DNA of 56,531 nucleotides from Nemertoderma westbladi. Taxonomy: Eukaryota > Xenacoelomorpha > Nemertodermatida > Nemertodermatidae. The notes under the pieces were generated by a model, which worked only from the letters and a program-made list of their open reading frames with translations, did no database searches and was not told where the DNA came from. The stretch lies in assembly GCA_032718475.1 (NCBI GenBank), contig JAUCBJ010006154.1, positions 1-56,531 of the forward strand, written 5' to 3'. This document shows positions 1 through 10,628 of the stretch, piece after piece (the stretch's first letter is position 1; every line of letters starts with the position of its first letter). The position numbers and the translations under genes were made by a program.

Positions 1-300
1 TCATTAGATCATTAGTTCTCAGATTAGTTTTCAGGATATGACGATTTACATATTTCGAATCTTGAAACGCAAACTTTCAAATGATATGAAAAATTACGAC
101 TAGGGCGAAGAACGGCCACGATACTGAGGGTGCGATTTCGCAAAAGACACTTTTTTAAAACGCTTATTAAAATAATCGATAGACGAAATCGAAAATTCCG
201 GCTTCATGGTGTCAACGACGGTGAGTTGAACTAGTTGTGTTTCAAATTTCAAGCAACATGATAAAGATTTGTAGAAAAATCTGGGGGGGGGGGGGGATTC
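1..300. repeat. Left arm of a distant inverted repeat, with a G14 tract
   Basis: The first ~50 bases reappear as their reverse complement at about 7256-7307 (shared words such as TTAGTTTTCAGGATATGACG). Both arms then run inward to a long homopolymer, G at 283-296 here and C at 7410-7425 on the other side, next to a similar 'GATTCATC'/'GATGAAC' word. This looks like two inverted copies of one dispersed repeat, or the ends of one large element, bracketing the UBAC1-like exons. No coding content is recognised. Confidence 0.5.
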
Positions 301-420
301 ATCAGAAAATTGCCACTATATTACGGTACATGGTGAACATAAGGCTTGTGTTGTATATATTAGGCAGTTAGGTAGATACCTGCCAGGTATCACCTCAAAT
401 GGATTACAAATAATAAAATG

Positions 421-1110
421 GGAGAAGGTTTAAAACTGTCAGATATTTTGCCCTTAGTGGGAAAACTGTATAACTGCAGAGTAGTGGTGAGCGTCCTCAC
501 AAACACAACCTAGAGTGTAGTAGGTACTTTTAGATCACAGTTAAGTATCAACTCTAAGGTATTAAAATGGAAGGTTTTAATTTCAGATATTTCGCCCCCT
601 AGTGGCAGACTGGGGAATTCTGCACTGGTTAACGTCCTCCCAAAACAATAAGGCAAAACAAGTGCCAAGTCCAACCATCAGCAAAAAAGTATTCATAAAC
701 AACAAAATTGTAGGTTTCCTCTTTCAGCCATTTCGCCCCCTTATAGCGGCAGACTGGGGAACTGTAGATTGGTCATCATCTCCCCAAATACGCACCCTAC
801 GATGTAGTTTACTCAGCTTGGAATCAGCAAAAAAACATTATAAATAACGAAATTGGAGATGATTTTCACTTTCAGATATTTTGCCCCGTAGTGGCAGTTG
901 AAGTACTGCGGACTGGCCAACTACGTTCAACGCGTTCACGTAGACGATGCTTATTGTGTAAAAGCCCTCTGCTAATTATCAGTAAAAGATCATTATTAAT
1001 AACAAAAATAGGATAAGATATTCACTTTCAGACATTTCGCCCCCTAGTGGCAGATAGAAGAAGTGCAAACTGGTCGGCGTCCTCCAACACGCAGTCTATG
1101 CAATGCATGG
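421..1110 (+). repeat. Diverged ~150-bp tandem repeat with a CTCF-like core in each unit
   Basis: Four to five degenerate units, each running 'aaaatgg...ttcagatatttcgccccctagtggcagactgg...gtcctcc'. The word GCCCCCTAGTGGCAG occurs intact at about 594-608 and 1039-1052, with variants near 452, 736 and 886. Its reverse complement, CTGCCACTAGGGGGC, resembles the CTCF consensus core. Short open frames here are not gene-like. Confidence 0.65.
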
Positions 1111-1447
1111 TCAGGTAGAATATCTGCAAAAATGTCAGTTAGAACAGATTGTTCACGGGCTCGGAATAGTCTGCGTCACATAGATGCACGCACATGATAG
1201 GGTCAAGACCCAAAGTGAATAGTGACCGACTGACGACCTGCCGGTACACCGCAAAAAGGAATAATCGAATCATTTTTGTGTTAATGAAGATAAACATGTG
1301 AATTGTGAACTTAAAAAAGCTAATCTAAGATTTACTGCTTGTTCTTATCAAAATCAAGAACTAATCAAAGCTACTACTTAACCAACCCAGTCTGCCTGCA
1401 GGCCGCCGCAAGAGATGATTGGTCTCCCATTAGCTAGCTGCCTTGCT
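1111..1447. other. No gene recognised
   Basis: AT-rich sequence between the tandem repeat and the piggyBac-like element. I see no coding signature, RNA gene or repeat boundary here. Confidence 0.4.
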
Positions 1448-2238
1448 TTAACCCTAACCCTATTACCACTGGCGTGTTTGTTTAGACCATTAGCAGCACT
1501 GGCGGGGGCCGATTCGGCCCCCCACTGTATTTTTGTAATCATCCAATGAAATCCTACAAAATTTGGGCTATATGTGATTATGAGATATGAGATTATCGAA
1601 GAACATTTTCAAATCTAAAAAAATTAAAATTTCATAAGAAGGGTATAATAATTTTCATGAAAAAATATAAGTAAACCCAAGACAAAATATAATTTTTTTT
1701 TGATATTCTAAAAACTAATGTGGCATTATTGTTTAGTAGGTTAGTAGGTTTTTCATTAGTTTTCGTTAGTAGGTTTTTCACTACGCTGCATCGAATGTGA
1801 TTATATTCAATTTCAGAAAATTGAACTGGGTGCTATTTTTCGTGCACCTGGTGGAGAAGTGGGCGTGGCACTTCAAATTTTCAAAAATACTATATTCAGA
1901 AAATGCCCCCAAGTTTTGATTTTAACGCATTTATATGTTTTCTTTCTGGCCTGCTAAACCGAAAAAGCCCCAACATAAATAATTACGAACTCACAAATGA
2001 CCTTGTAAAATTCAAAAATTTCAAAAAAATTTCGGCTTGGGACCAAATTTTGAGGTGGCACCTACATCGAAAAGTAGAAATCTAATTGCAACGCCGTTTT
2101 TTGCAAAAGATGCGCCATTAAATTTGACTAATTCTCGTAACAAAATTGGGCTGGTACATAATGTAGTTGCATAGATACAGCAATTAAAAACTAGGAAGGG
2201 GCCGATTAGCCCCGATTAGGGCCGGGTAATGGGGTTAA
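1448..2238. mobile_element. Non-autonomous piggyBac-like element (TTAA-flanked)
   Basis: The left end reads TTAA then CCCTAACCCTATTACC, and the right end read backwards is TTAA then CCCCATTACCCGG. The ends are therefore short inverted repeats starting CCC and flanked by the tetranucleotide TTAA, the target duplication typical of piggyBac elements. Both sub-termini carry a 'GGGGCCGATT' word. The interior (~790 bp) has no transposase, so this would be a MITE. A related TTAA-CCCTATTA element lies at 26611-28182. Confidence 0.5.
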
Positions 2239-3353
2239 CACTTTACAGCTTGGCAAGGCCTGTACTGCCAAAAAGGTTATTCGAATCACTTTGTGATTTT
2301 GACACACAACATGTTGCGGCGACCACAATATACGCATTCACGCAAGCATACGCGTAAAATTAGCCTCTAGATAACGATAGTTTACGTGCTCGTGTGTCGG
2401 AGCGTATTGCTTGCACAGACTCACTCACTCACTCACAGACAGACAATGCATATTTATATATATTATTATAGTTTATTACGCAACGTCCTGGAACATTTTG
2501 TTTATGTATATATGTGTAGCTACGCAAAATAGATATTGCCATCAATGAGATTATTAATACGTTATAGAATGTTTTGTATTTATTAAATAGTATAATTATA
2601 ATCTTCTTGTTAACGATAATTCTTGCAAAGCGGCTACATGTGGACAGCGTCGGTGAGTTGAACTAAAGTCAATTTTTTAAAACTAGCAGCTTATTTTTGG
2701 CCATAACTTGGCGAGTTTTGAACGTAGGGAGGTGATTTTGGGCTCATCATTATGTTCTGAATATTACGATTTTATTCAAATCCAATTCCAATTATATTAT
2801 TTTTTATGTTTTCTCATCCAAAAACGTTGTGAAAAAACACTCTTTTTGAAAAATTGTGTTTCAACATTCGACATTTTTCACTCTAATAGAGCAATAATTG
2901 GTGGTTTCAAAAATATATTATGGGTTTATAGGTTTTTATTAGCGGCATCGCAATAATTACGTCTCAAATTAATCCTAATCGTTGTTTTTGTTTTTCTTAA
3001 ATTTATCGGAATCCTGTAAATATACAATTCCGTTAAAATCGTTAAATATACGAATTGCCTTTCAACAATATGGTGGAAAGTTTCCATAGCAACAGACAAA
3101 CTATATAAATTGTTGATCTGCCTCTTAAAGTTGAATTCTTTTGGGATGTTTGAACGAACATACAGTAGATAATAATAGATATAGATAGAGATATCGTACA
3201 GTTGTAAATAATACTGTGGCTGTAAAGAATCTAAAGGCCAAGTTATCAAAATAATAGCGATAAGAAGTTATATTTTGTAATAATATCTGTTAACGTAACT
3301 CATTATAATGACATCAATCAAAAAGTATATCCACCATAATGGCCCGTCTACTG
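2239..3353. other. Likely UBAC1 intron; no feature recognised
   Basis: AT-rich DNA downstream (minus-strand sense) of UBAC1-like exon 2. It contains a short (ACTC)n/(ACAG)n run near 2407-2445. I looked for further UBAC1 exons (UBA domains) on the minus strand and saw none. Confidence 0.4.
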
Positions 3354-3359
3354 ACTTAC

Positions 3360-3554
3360 TTGTGGGCGGCGGTTATTAATGTGATTAGAATACGTCTCAA
3401 CTCGTTACGGAAGTTTGAGAAAGTCGTTACTTGTTCTAGAACAACCTTAGCTGCGGTCTCGTTAGAGCTGCTTCCCAGACTGGCAGTGGCGGCCTCTATG
3501 GCCGACTGGGTAGGGCCTTTAGTCGGCAGTTCGAATCCGAGTTTAAGATCATTT
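3360..3554 (-). CDS. UBAC1: UBAC1-like exon 2 (linker and pre-UBA helix)
   Basis: A 195-base exon that completes the split AG|A (Arg) codon of exon 1 and ends in phase 2 at CACAA|GTAAGT. It encodes 'FELPTKGPTQSAIEAAT' followed by 'FSNFRNELRRILITLITAA'. The second piece resembles the conserved 'FQTELRKILVSLIEVAQ' segment of UBAC1. The plus-strand open frame over 3339-3707 is its shadow. Confidence 0.75.
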
Positions 3555-4438
3555 CTAAGAAAACAATATTTCCTATTCACCGTTATATCAGTAACTACTG
3601 AGCTACTTACTCACTTAGCAGAATATAGGGTGCAAACACTACACCAACAAGCGACAACCGACAACCAAAGTCGACAATCATTACTGAAGCTAATTAATGT
3701 TAATTAGCAATTGAGGGAAATTAACCGATTATAGTGAAATCTTATTCTAACAAAAACAATAAACGAGAGATAAGAGAACAGGTTATAGGTTCATATTAGT
3801 TATTATCGGCAGCAGGTTGTCGGATGTCGACGTAGTCTACACACCCTGAAACATATGAGTTCAATAACCTATCACTATCAGCCTGTAGAGCAAAATACTA
3901 TTAACAGACACCGGTAGGTAATTCAGTAATTCGTTCCATGATAAAAAATTTAACTTATTAATCTTATTAATATATTACGAATTATTATTAATAGTTAATA
4001 ACCTAATGGAAATCTTATTATTTCCGCTGCCGGTATGTATTACAATAATACCTACAATATAATAATAATGCATAATCATATTCATATAGTACTACAGTAT
4101 ATCGTATTTAGACGTAAAACAGTCAACAATATGTAATTTATGAATAATTTCTACCTGATACGGCGTTCTACCAGCAGTAGGTTATCGCTCTCCTGTAATC
4201 CCTCCTCTTCTACGGTTTTATTATCCGATAAAACTCGGCCGGTTTTGGCGTCGATTAGACGGAAGTAAACAAGTGACCGGAATTGATGAGCTGCGCCGCA
4301 TTGCTCTTTGAGTTTGTATATTGTATCCGTGGCAACCGCGTTACAGGTTATAGGAGATCCGCTGGTGTCTGTGACTATAAACCTCATGGAAGTAACATTA
4401 GGGTAGGGTTGCTGAGGGGAACGATTCTTTAGTGGCAT
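3360..4438 (-). CDS. UBAC1: UBAC1-like ubiquitin-associated protein, first two coding exons (3' part outside window)
   Basis: Two minus-strand exons, 4155-4438 and 3360-3554, join in phase 2. In vertebrates UBAC1 (KPC2) is the non-catalytic partner of the RNF123/KPC1 ubiquitin ligase: an N-terminal ubiquitin-like domain, then two UBA domains that bind ubiquitin or the proteasome. Exon 1 encodes the ubiquitin-like part (KLKEQC about residues 47-52; RVLSDNKTVEEEGLQESDNL about 68-87). Exon 2 encodes a linker and the start of the helix FRNELRRILITLI, which corresponds to the segment of known UBAC1 proteins before the first UBA domain. The exon 1 donor is CAG|GTAGAA, the exon 2 acceptor is TTTTCTTAG, and the exon 2 donor is CAA|GTAAGT. 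Later exons, with the UBA domains, are not visible between 1 and 3353 and are probably beyond the window. The start is the first ATG of the open frame; an in-frame ATG 17 codons later is an alternative. Confidence 0.75.
4155..4438 (-). CDS. UBAC1: UBAC1-like exon 1 (ubiquitin-like domain)
   Basis: This exon has 284 coding bases (94 codons plus two bases), read leftwards from the ATG at 4438. The frame runs into a stop immediately after the donor CAG|GTAGAA (donor GT at 4154-4153), as expected at an exon end. The encoded beta-grasp-like segment ends in 'ESDNLLLVERR', matching the 'QDQDVLLL' stretch of vertebrate UBAC1 in pattern. Confidence 0.75.
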
Positions 4439-5386
4439 GCTTCAATATTTGTTCAATTTATCTAATTCAGAGTAATTTTCGCACACACACCTGCACAGCA
4501 CTCTATTGGTGTAGTCAATTTCGTTTAATATCGTCTACAAAGTACAACAAAGAAACTAAAGGCACGCAAGGTACCTTCGGTATGGTCCAAAATTCCATAA
4601 AATGTCTTAGATTAGAGCCTCATGACTTAGGTGTTAAGGGTTAGAGTTACATTACAGTTTTAATTAGGGTATGGCAGTATGGGCCTAACCCTCCCTAACC
4701 AACAAATATACCAATAAATCCAAGTAAAAGTGTAGAATAGCGAATAGCCAAGCCACTATCAGACTATTGTGTGGCTGTGCCGTACGCTAGGCGGCTAGGC
4801 CTACCAGCCTACTGCCTACTACAGTATTATTATACTGTAAGTCTATAAGGGAGGGCGGTGGCATTCTGCGCGGAGAGGGGGGGGGGATTCGCCTGGGACA
4901 CCGCGACGCCGGTGCCTACAGCACATCTACACTACAACATTGCTACAGTCGTGCTAAAACAGCACAGCTGCAGTCAGGCATCAGGCATGCAAGAGGCGTC
5001 TAACAGTCTAATATGTAATCTGATTGTGATATTTCTGAGGTTCCAGTCAGACGATACAGCTGTATGCGGCCAACGTACTTTAGTACTCACGTACCGGTAT
5101 ATTAGAGGTAAATAAATGCTGTATAATGGCAGAAAGGTCAGTCACAGTCAGATGCAGATGGAAATGGTAAAGGTCCAAAAGAATTAATTTAAATTTCCCA
5201 CCAGAATACCATATTGTGTTGTCGTTGCCCATAGCAACCTCACATGTGAACATGTCCGAGGAAGGATTAAGAGCGTGGTTGTATTGATAGATCCTGCCCC
5301 AAAACCGGTTTAAATACTAAATTATATATCATTCTACCTTTTAGTTTAGTTTTGCAATTTTTAAATTGTATTTTTCGTCCTGGGGG
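4439..5386. other. UBAC1 upstream region; no other gene recognised
   Basis: Expected to hold the UBAC1 5' UTR and promoter, but I can point to no specific TATA or initiator. A GC-richer patch around 4850-4920 includes a short G run. Plus-strand open frames at 4432-4644 and 4858-5115 have no recognisable similarity. Confidence 0.35.
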
Positions 5387-5539
5387 GCCAAAAAGCACCA
5401 AAAATGATTGATGCATTGCCAGAAAATATTTTTGGGGGCCAAAATAGCACCAAAAATGATTGATGCATTGCCAGAAAATATTTTTGGGGGCCAAAATAGC
5501 ACCAAAAATGATTGATGCATTGCCAGAAAATATTTTTAA
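5387..5539. repeat. 53-bp tandem repeat, 3 copies
   Basis: Unit 'gccaaaatagcaccaaaaat...attgccagaaaatatttttggggg', about 53 bp, three near-identical copies. It produces overlapping minus-strand open frames with a repeated peptide that are not genes. Confidence 0.85.
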
Positions 5540-5979
5540 CAAGTTTTATCGTGATTAGCGTCCTTGAAATCAGCCTCCACCTCCACCTCGAAGCGTCCAC
5601 GGGCCAATTAAGTACTGTAGTAGAAGTTTAGAAGTTTTATTGTTCAACATCTCTAGATCACTGTGTGAAAATTTCAAACGATTTGATGAAAAAATGACGG
5701 AGTAGTAGTATTTTGAGTGGAGCAAAAACGAGAAAAAATAATTCAGAGTAAAATGGGTTTAAAGTTTGAACCTTCCCGCTTAAAATTTTAGCTCTATTAT
5801 TCTGTCAATATATATATATACAGTATATCCATTTGTATTAAGCCACACTGGGGGCAGATAAAATAACTTAGGAATAAGAATAATTAACTAATAAATTAAT
5901 AAAATTCAATAAAATTAAACATAAGTTAGATTGAGTTAGTTAGATTGTTACTGAAGACCACTCAGTTAGGCTACGATGG

Positions 5980-6500
5980 TTGTTCCTACTGTACAATCGG
6001 GTAGATGGTAGAGAGAAGCTTGTCCTTCACACAAACGGCAAACACAGTCGTCGGACGGTGCGTGATAATCTCGGTTAGTGCATATGATATGATGGAACCC
6101 GTTAAGTTAAGAAGGGCCATATTTCGTGGAGACAGTACGTTGCTATTGGACTTAATTTCAGTTAAAATAATTTGAGGGCAGTGTTGAGAGACAGCATGTT
6201 AGGCTTTGAAATTGAGTGAACGGCGGTCAGCGATTTAGATACGACGTTGGTGATGTGTTTAGAGAAACTTAATTTTGTTTGTAGTGTTACTGCTACATAT
6301 TTATAAGAATTTTCTATCTTCATTTGCTTTCCATTGAAGGTAAATTTGTCACTATTAGCAAGACGACCACCTCGGCGGAACTTCATTACTGATGATTTAC
6401 TTAGATTTACTTCTAACCCATTTCCGTTTGCCCATTTAGAAATCGCGTGCCCGGGCTGCTTCCCGGGAGTCCCCGTAAAAGAGCAAATCATCTGCAATCT
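5980..6500 (-). mobile_element. LINE (non-LTR retrotransposon) reverse-transcriptase fragment
   Basis: Minus-strand translation of 6162-6497 gives 'SKWANGNGLEVNLSKSSVMKF' style sequence, then 'NSYKYVAVTLQTKLSFSKH'. This is the region just after the RT active site (thumb) of CR1/Daphne-type LINEs. The similarity continues with frame breaks towards about 5980 ('LKLSPIATY', 'HEIWPFLT'). The catalytic palm and endonuclease are missing, so it is a dead 5'- and 3'-truncated copy. The family assignment is approximate. It is not the same family as the LINE at 45440-48753. Confidence 0.65.
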
Positions 6501-6514
6501 GTCAATATGTAAAT

Positions 6515-6603
6515 TATGTGTGTAATATATGTGTGTATGTATGTATGTATGTGTAATATATGTGTGTATGTATGTATGTATGTGTAATATATGTGTGTAT
6601 GTT
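6515..6603. repeat. TG/TATG microsatellite
   Basis: Three rounds of 'gtgtaatatatgtgtgtatgtatgtatgtat', a compound TG/TATG microsatellite. Confidence 0.85.
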
Positions 6604-6769
6604 AATGAAGAAGCACTGAGCTGAAATTTTCGCTACGGGGGTTTTCGAGGTCGCTGATTTCATTTCTGGTATCTGTTTTCATTTTTGTCAAAATCTTGCC
6701 TCTCTGTCTGTCAGACCTCAGTCAGTCTGTCCGTCAATCAGACTATCGATGAAAATATATATTACAAAT

Positions 6770-7030
6770 CAAGTATGTTATTACGTTATGTTACGGTATC
6801 TTTTCAGGAATACCGTAGCTCAATATTTTTCCGTACCGTAACGTAATAGCTTTTTCAATACCGTATATGGTTTACGTATATTTTACTGTATATTCCGTAA
6901 ACCGTAACTTAATAGCGTAATATTTGTTTTAGCTATCAAGCAATCATTTTGGACAGAAAAGTAAATCCTTCGACAAAAAACTTTCACTTTCACTTGCATG
7001 TTCTAGCTAATTCAATATAAAGGCCGTTAA
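6770..7030 (+). mobile_element. Left-end fragment of the hAT-like element family seen at 53346-54261
   Basis: Starts CAAGTATGTTATTACGTTA and then follows 53346-53590 closely (ggtatcttttcaggaatacc, 'tcgacaaaaaactttcac'). The other end of the element is not recognisable here, so this copy appears truncated or rearranged. Confidence 0.55.
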
Positions 7031-7084
7031 ACTATAGTAGTAGGCTAAAGATGAAAACATATAATTTTGCTGATTTGTATTATT

Positions 7085-7150
7085 GAATTATTTTCTTGAA
7101 TTATTTTCTTGAATTATTTTCTTGAATTATTTTCTTGAATTATTTTCAAT
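7085..7150. repeat. 13-bp AT-rich tandem repeat
   Basis: Repeats of 'ttgaattattttc' (about five copies), decaying into 'aattttcaattattttc'. Confidence 0.8.
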
Positions 7151-7255
7151 TTTCAATTATTTTCAATTATATTTTAATTAAAAATTACCAAAAAGACATT
7201 ATTTCTTCATTAAATTAATATAAATTTTGATTTTTTATGCAATCATGCCGTAATA

Positions 7256-7425
7256 AAATCGTCATATCCTGAAAACTAATCTGAGAACTAATGATCTAAT
7301 GATCTAAGCTGAGAACTAATACTGTAACTGTCATATTCGGAATCGCCGTTAAATTCTAAACAAAAATCGCACAAATTTTTTTTCACTTTTTTGACCAAAA
7401 AAAGATGAACCCCCCCCCCCCCCCC
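7256..7425. repeat. Right arm of the inverted repeat with 1-300, ending in C16
   Basis: Reverse complement of the window's first ~50 bases (AAATCGTCATATCCTGAAAA onwards), followed about 100 bases later by a C tract at 7410-7425. 'gatctaatgatcta' is locally duplicated. Confidence 0.5.
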
Positions 7426-7429
7426 TTAA

Positions 7430-9330
7430 TTCCGCATCAAACACATAAACAAAAAAATAAAGTATCAGTTCCTCAAATAATTAAACGACACTATATTCCA
7501 GGATAGTTAATAATAATTCCCCTAAATAATATCAGTTCCTCATTATATTTGAAGTCGTAATATTATTAATTTATCTCAGCATATCTATTATGTATCAATA
7601 ATCTTTGTCTATTAAATCCAAGACAGTAAGAACGAACACTGTTAAGGTGGCCACGCATAGGGGCCCACTGTCTTACTTGAGATACACCGATATGTCCTCG
7701 GGGTTTCAGTTAGGAGTCCCGCTGGTTTAGGAAGGAGAATAAACCTATCATGATGGTTCTTAAAGAATAACCGGCTCCTCAAACCCCCAAGTCCAGCAGT
7801 AGCTTCATCTCTACATTAGGTAAAGAACCAATTTTACTCTCCTTCATGAATTTCAATGGACGATGGGCGGTATAATCCTTTTACTGGCGGTTTCCGAGGA
7901 ATTTGAGGCATTTAGCACACTGAAGTCGGAACAGATTCCGGAATATATCGCCCGTCGAAGTGTACAAATGTTAGTCTGGTGTCATCTGTTCTGTAGAAAA
8001 GCCCTGACTAGTAGTCGAACTAAGTGCCACTATAGACCGAGCACGCGAGCGCCATCTATACACACATCACTTTCCAACTATAACTGTTACGGCCTGCATA
8101 CAGATTCAGATACTATGTCCAGACCAAGATTAGGCCCCCGCGGCGCCGTGGCTGCCAGCCCGTGTAGAGGTGATAATGACGTGCTGATGAGGGGAGGGGA
8201 GGGGGTCAGCCAAAATATGATGTCAGCATGTTCATTTATAGGTGCTACAGTAGAAGAGATATAGCAGAAGAGTAAATAGCTTGCCTATTTTAATTGTTCG
8301 AAGCCCCCGAAGGCCCTTAGCACGACCTTCTGTTTCAGTTACCAGTTACCATGTTTCAGGGTTCAGTGTTTCTACTGGGGTACTGCGGTACTGGGGTTCG
8401 CCTGAAAATGAAACATTAATCCTAAGCTAACTTTTTTAATTTTAATTTTTTATAATAAAAACTTTTCAATCTGATTTAGGGGAGGGGGGTGGGGGGCGGG
8501 GGGTCAAATCCTATCTGATGACATCTGATTTAGGGGAGGGAGGGGGTCAATATTTTGGGGAAAAGTGCAGACGTCATACTTGGACGGCCCCTAATCAGAT
8601 AATATAATAATGATAAGACATTGATGCGTAACAGCATAATTCAGTCATAAGTAGCGGGATGCCTAACGCAGTAGTGCAGTGCACAGCACATACCAGATTC
8701 CAGCATACAGAATAATACACTACATTACTGGAGCACTACCACAGTACTTACTGCAGTACTGAAATAGAAGCGCACTGGTTGGCACTTAAACTTTTCGACT
8801 GACACATTGGCCATTTTTGAAAATACTACAATTTTATAAACCTTGCCAATGAAATCAGCACATTCTAAAACCTTAGTAGCCAATCGACAAATAAGGACAA
8901 ATTGCCAGTTTTGGCTATTTGAAAATTTCGAGCTAATTGTAATTTTGTTGCTCTTTTAGTGTCTATTATGAAATAAACAATGACGATTTTATTCTAATTT
9001 CGCTTTCCATTACTAATAATTAATTCGACTAACCAAAAAGCATATGGTTTAATGGTTATATACCAAAGTCTTGAAGGATGATGTATTTTGAGTAATTTTA
9101 TCAATTCCGAAAAGTGCTGATATGGTATGGGTGCCAGGAACTCCTCATATCTCGAAAACTATTGGAGCTATTAAATTTTTACCTGTCTCATCTGGAAGAG
9201 GAAAATAATTTTAGTTAGGGACAAGTACTTTCGACGCGCTAAACGTATTGTTTCAGGGGTTCTATCTAAGAGAAATAACTGGCCCACTAAATTTAGGGGG
9301 TTTGCAGCAGCTTGGCGGGTCGTATCTAAA
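7430..9330. other. Intergenic, no gene recognised; strong G-quadruplex candidate at 8479-8503
   Basis: The open frame at 7863-8264 (133 codons) has no family I recognise and may be chance. At 8479-8503 the plus strand has four G runs of 4, 6, 6 and 6 separated by single bases, an excellent G-quadruplex sequence. A second copy of its flank ('catctgatttaggggaggg') follows at about 8522-8545. Confidence 0.4.
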
Positions 9331-9339
9331 GTAGGTCAT

Positions 9340-9500
9340 GCTTGTATATATTTTGGGTATTTTTGTCATTTATTTTGGTGTGAATAATTAGTTTTCGGGT
9401 GATTTTATTTTATTTGGTGTTGAATAATTTTTTGGGCAACATTATTTAAATTGGTATAATATAATTTTTTGGTGAAATTGTCATTATTTTTGGTGTGACT
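9340..9500 (+). repeat. Dispersed repeat, second copy at 20860-20960
   Basis: 'ttattttatttggtgttgaa' followed by 'taattttttgg' and a 'tttaaattggt.ttatataattttt' stretch. The same order of words ends the 40-bp array at 20860-20960, so both are the tail of one repeat family. Confidence 0.55.
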
Positions 9501-9679
9501 ACGAATTAAAATCGAGACACACAAATAATATGAATAGATATATCACCAAGAATATACAAATACTGAATGAACAATATTTAAATATGACACATATAGTTAG
9601 TTAATATAATTAATTAGACAGGCAGTTTTATTATAGATATATAAAACTAAAGTCTAATGTTAACTCCATTAAAGGGGAG

Positions 9680-9878
9680 TTAGCTTTCTTTCGATAGCTG
9701 CTACCCGAGGGTAGGGGTAGGCGCTTCTTCTATCCCAAGATTTGCTGCCAGTAATTTTAACTGTTACTCATTTTATCGACCCCAGTGGATGAAAGGCTGG
9801 GTTGGGTGGAAGGGGCGGGGCTGAACCTACAACCATTAGATTGCAGGCCCGGCGCTCAAGCAACTGAGCTACCCCGCA
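9680..9878 (-). mobile_element. tRNA-derived SINE, copy 1
   Basis: On the minus strand the sequence opens with GGGTAGCTCAGTTGCTTGAG (pol III A-box-like). About 35 bases on comes TGTAGGTTCAGCCCCGC (B-box-like), the two internal promoter boxes of a tRNA head. A body of ~140 bp follows ('ctggggtcgat', 'taccctcgggtagcagctat'). A second copy at 15520-15715 is similar along the whole ~195 bp. The tRNA part would not fold into a normal tRNA, so this is a SINE and not a tRNA gene. Confidence 0.7.
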
Positions 9879-10628
9879 GTGTGTGTGTAGTCTGTACATA
9901 ATTGTGTACGTCATGATACGTTCTTCTGAATACAGTCTGACAATAACTGTGTGCAATGAATTATTCCTTAGTTAACAATAATTGATATTACCATCTGTTA
10001 TCATCTACATTATGAGTGCTGTATAATAAAAGGCATATCAAACGCTTTCATACAAAAGCTACTGTACTGTATACAATAGGCTACGACTGTTGTACAGCTG
10101 TACAGTAGTCCCTCGTGCAGTAGTGTTCTGCCTGCGCTCCCTCACCCTGATCCTGATGCCTTTTCTTGACTACTTCACTGCAGTGCAATAAAATGTTATG
10201 TACTGCTTGCTGCTCTGTGGTTGTGTAGCACCAAGAAGATTACAGGATTATATCATTATCATTGCTAGATAATTGGGTCAAATATATAGCATAGGCCTAA
10301 TACATTAGTCCCCTGTCCTTCAATTAATAACCTAATAATACTCCTAATATTGTAGGCTGATGCGGTTTTTTGCCACAATAGTAAAAGAGGATATAGGTTA
10401 ACAAGTAGGTAAATATTTATTTAAGCATAGGCCCTATCGTGAAATGATATATAACATATCCTGAAATTATTTTGTCTTTTATCATTTTTTCACTTATACA
10501 GTACTGTAGCACTGTAGTGTAATTAGTAATTGATTAGGCCTAATTGACAACTGTAACTGGTAACGTTATTTATTAGCCTAATTACTGTACTCACAAACCA
10601 TATTGTAACATCATCTGATATCAGAAAT

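Noticed and set aside
3487-3542. tRNA-like A and B boxes (TGGCCGACTGG, CAGTTCGAATCC)
   Set aside because: Falls inside UBAC1 exon 2 coding sequence with clear protein homology on the other strand; no acceptor stem. Treated as coincidence.
3339-3707. 122-codon plus-strand open frame
   Set aside because: It is the antisense of UBAC1-like exon 2, where the minus strand has homology and correct splice sites.
7863-8264. 133-codon open frame as a possible gene
   Set aside because: No recognised motif; the end is low-complexity and the region is repeat-like. Left as unassigned.
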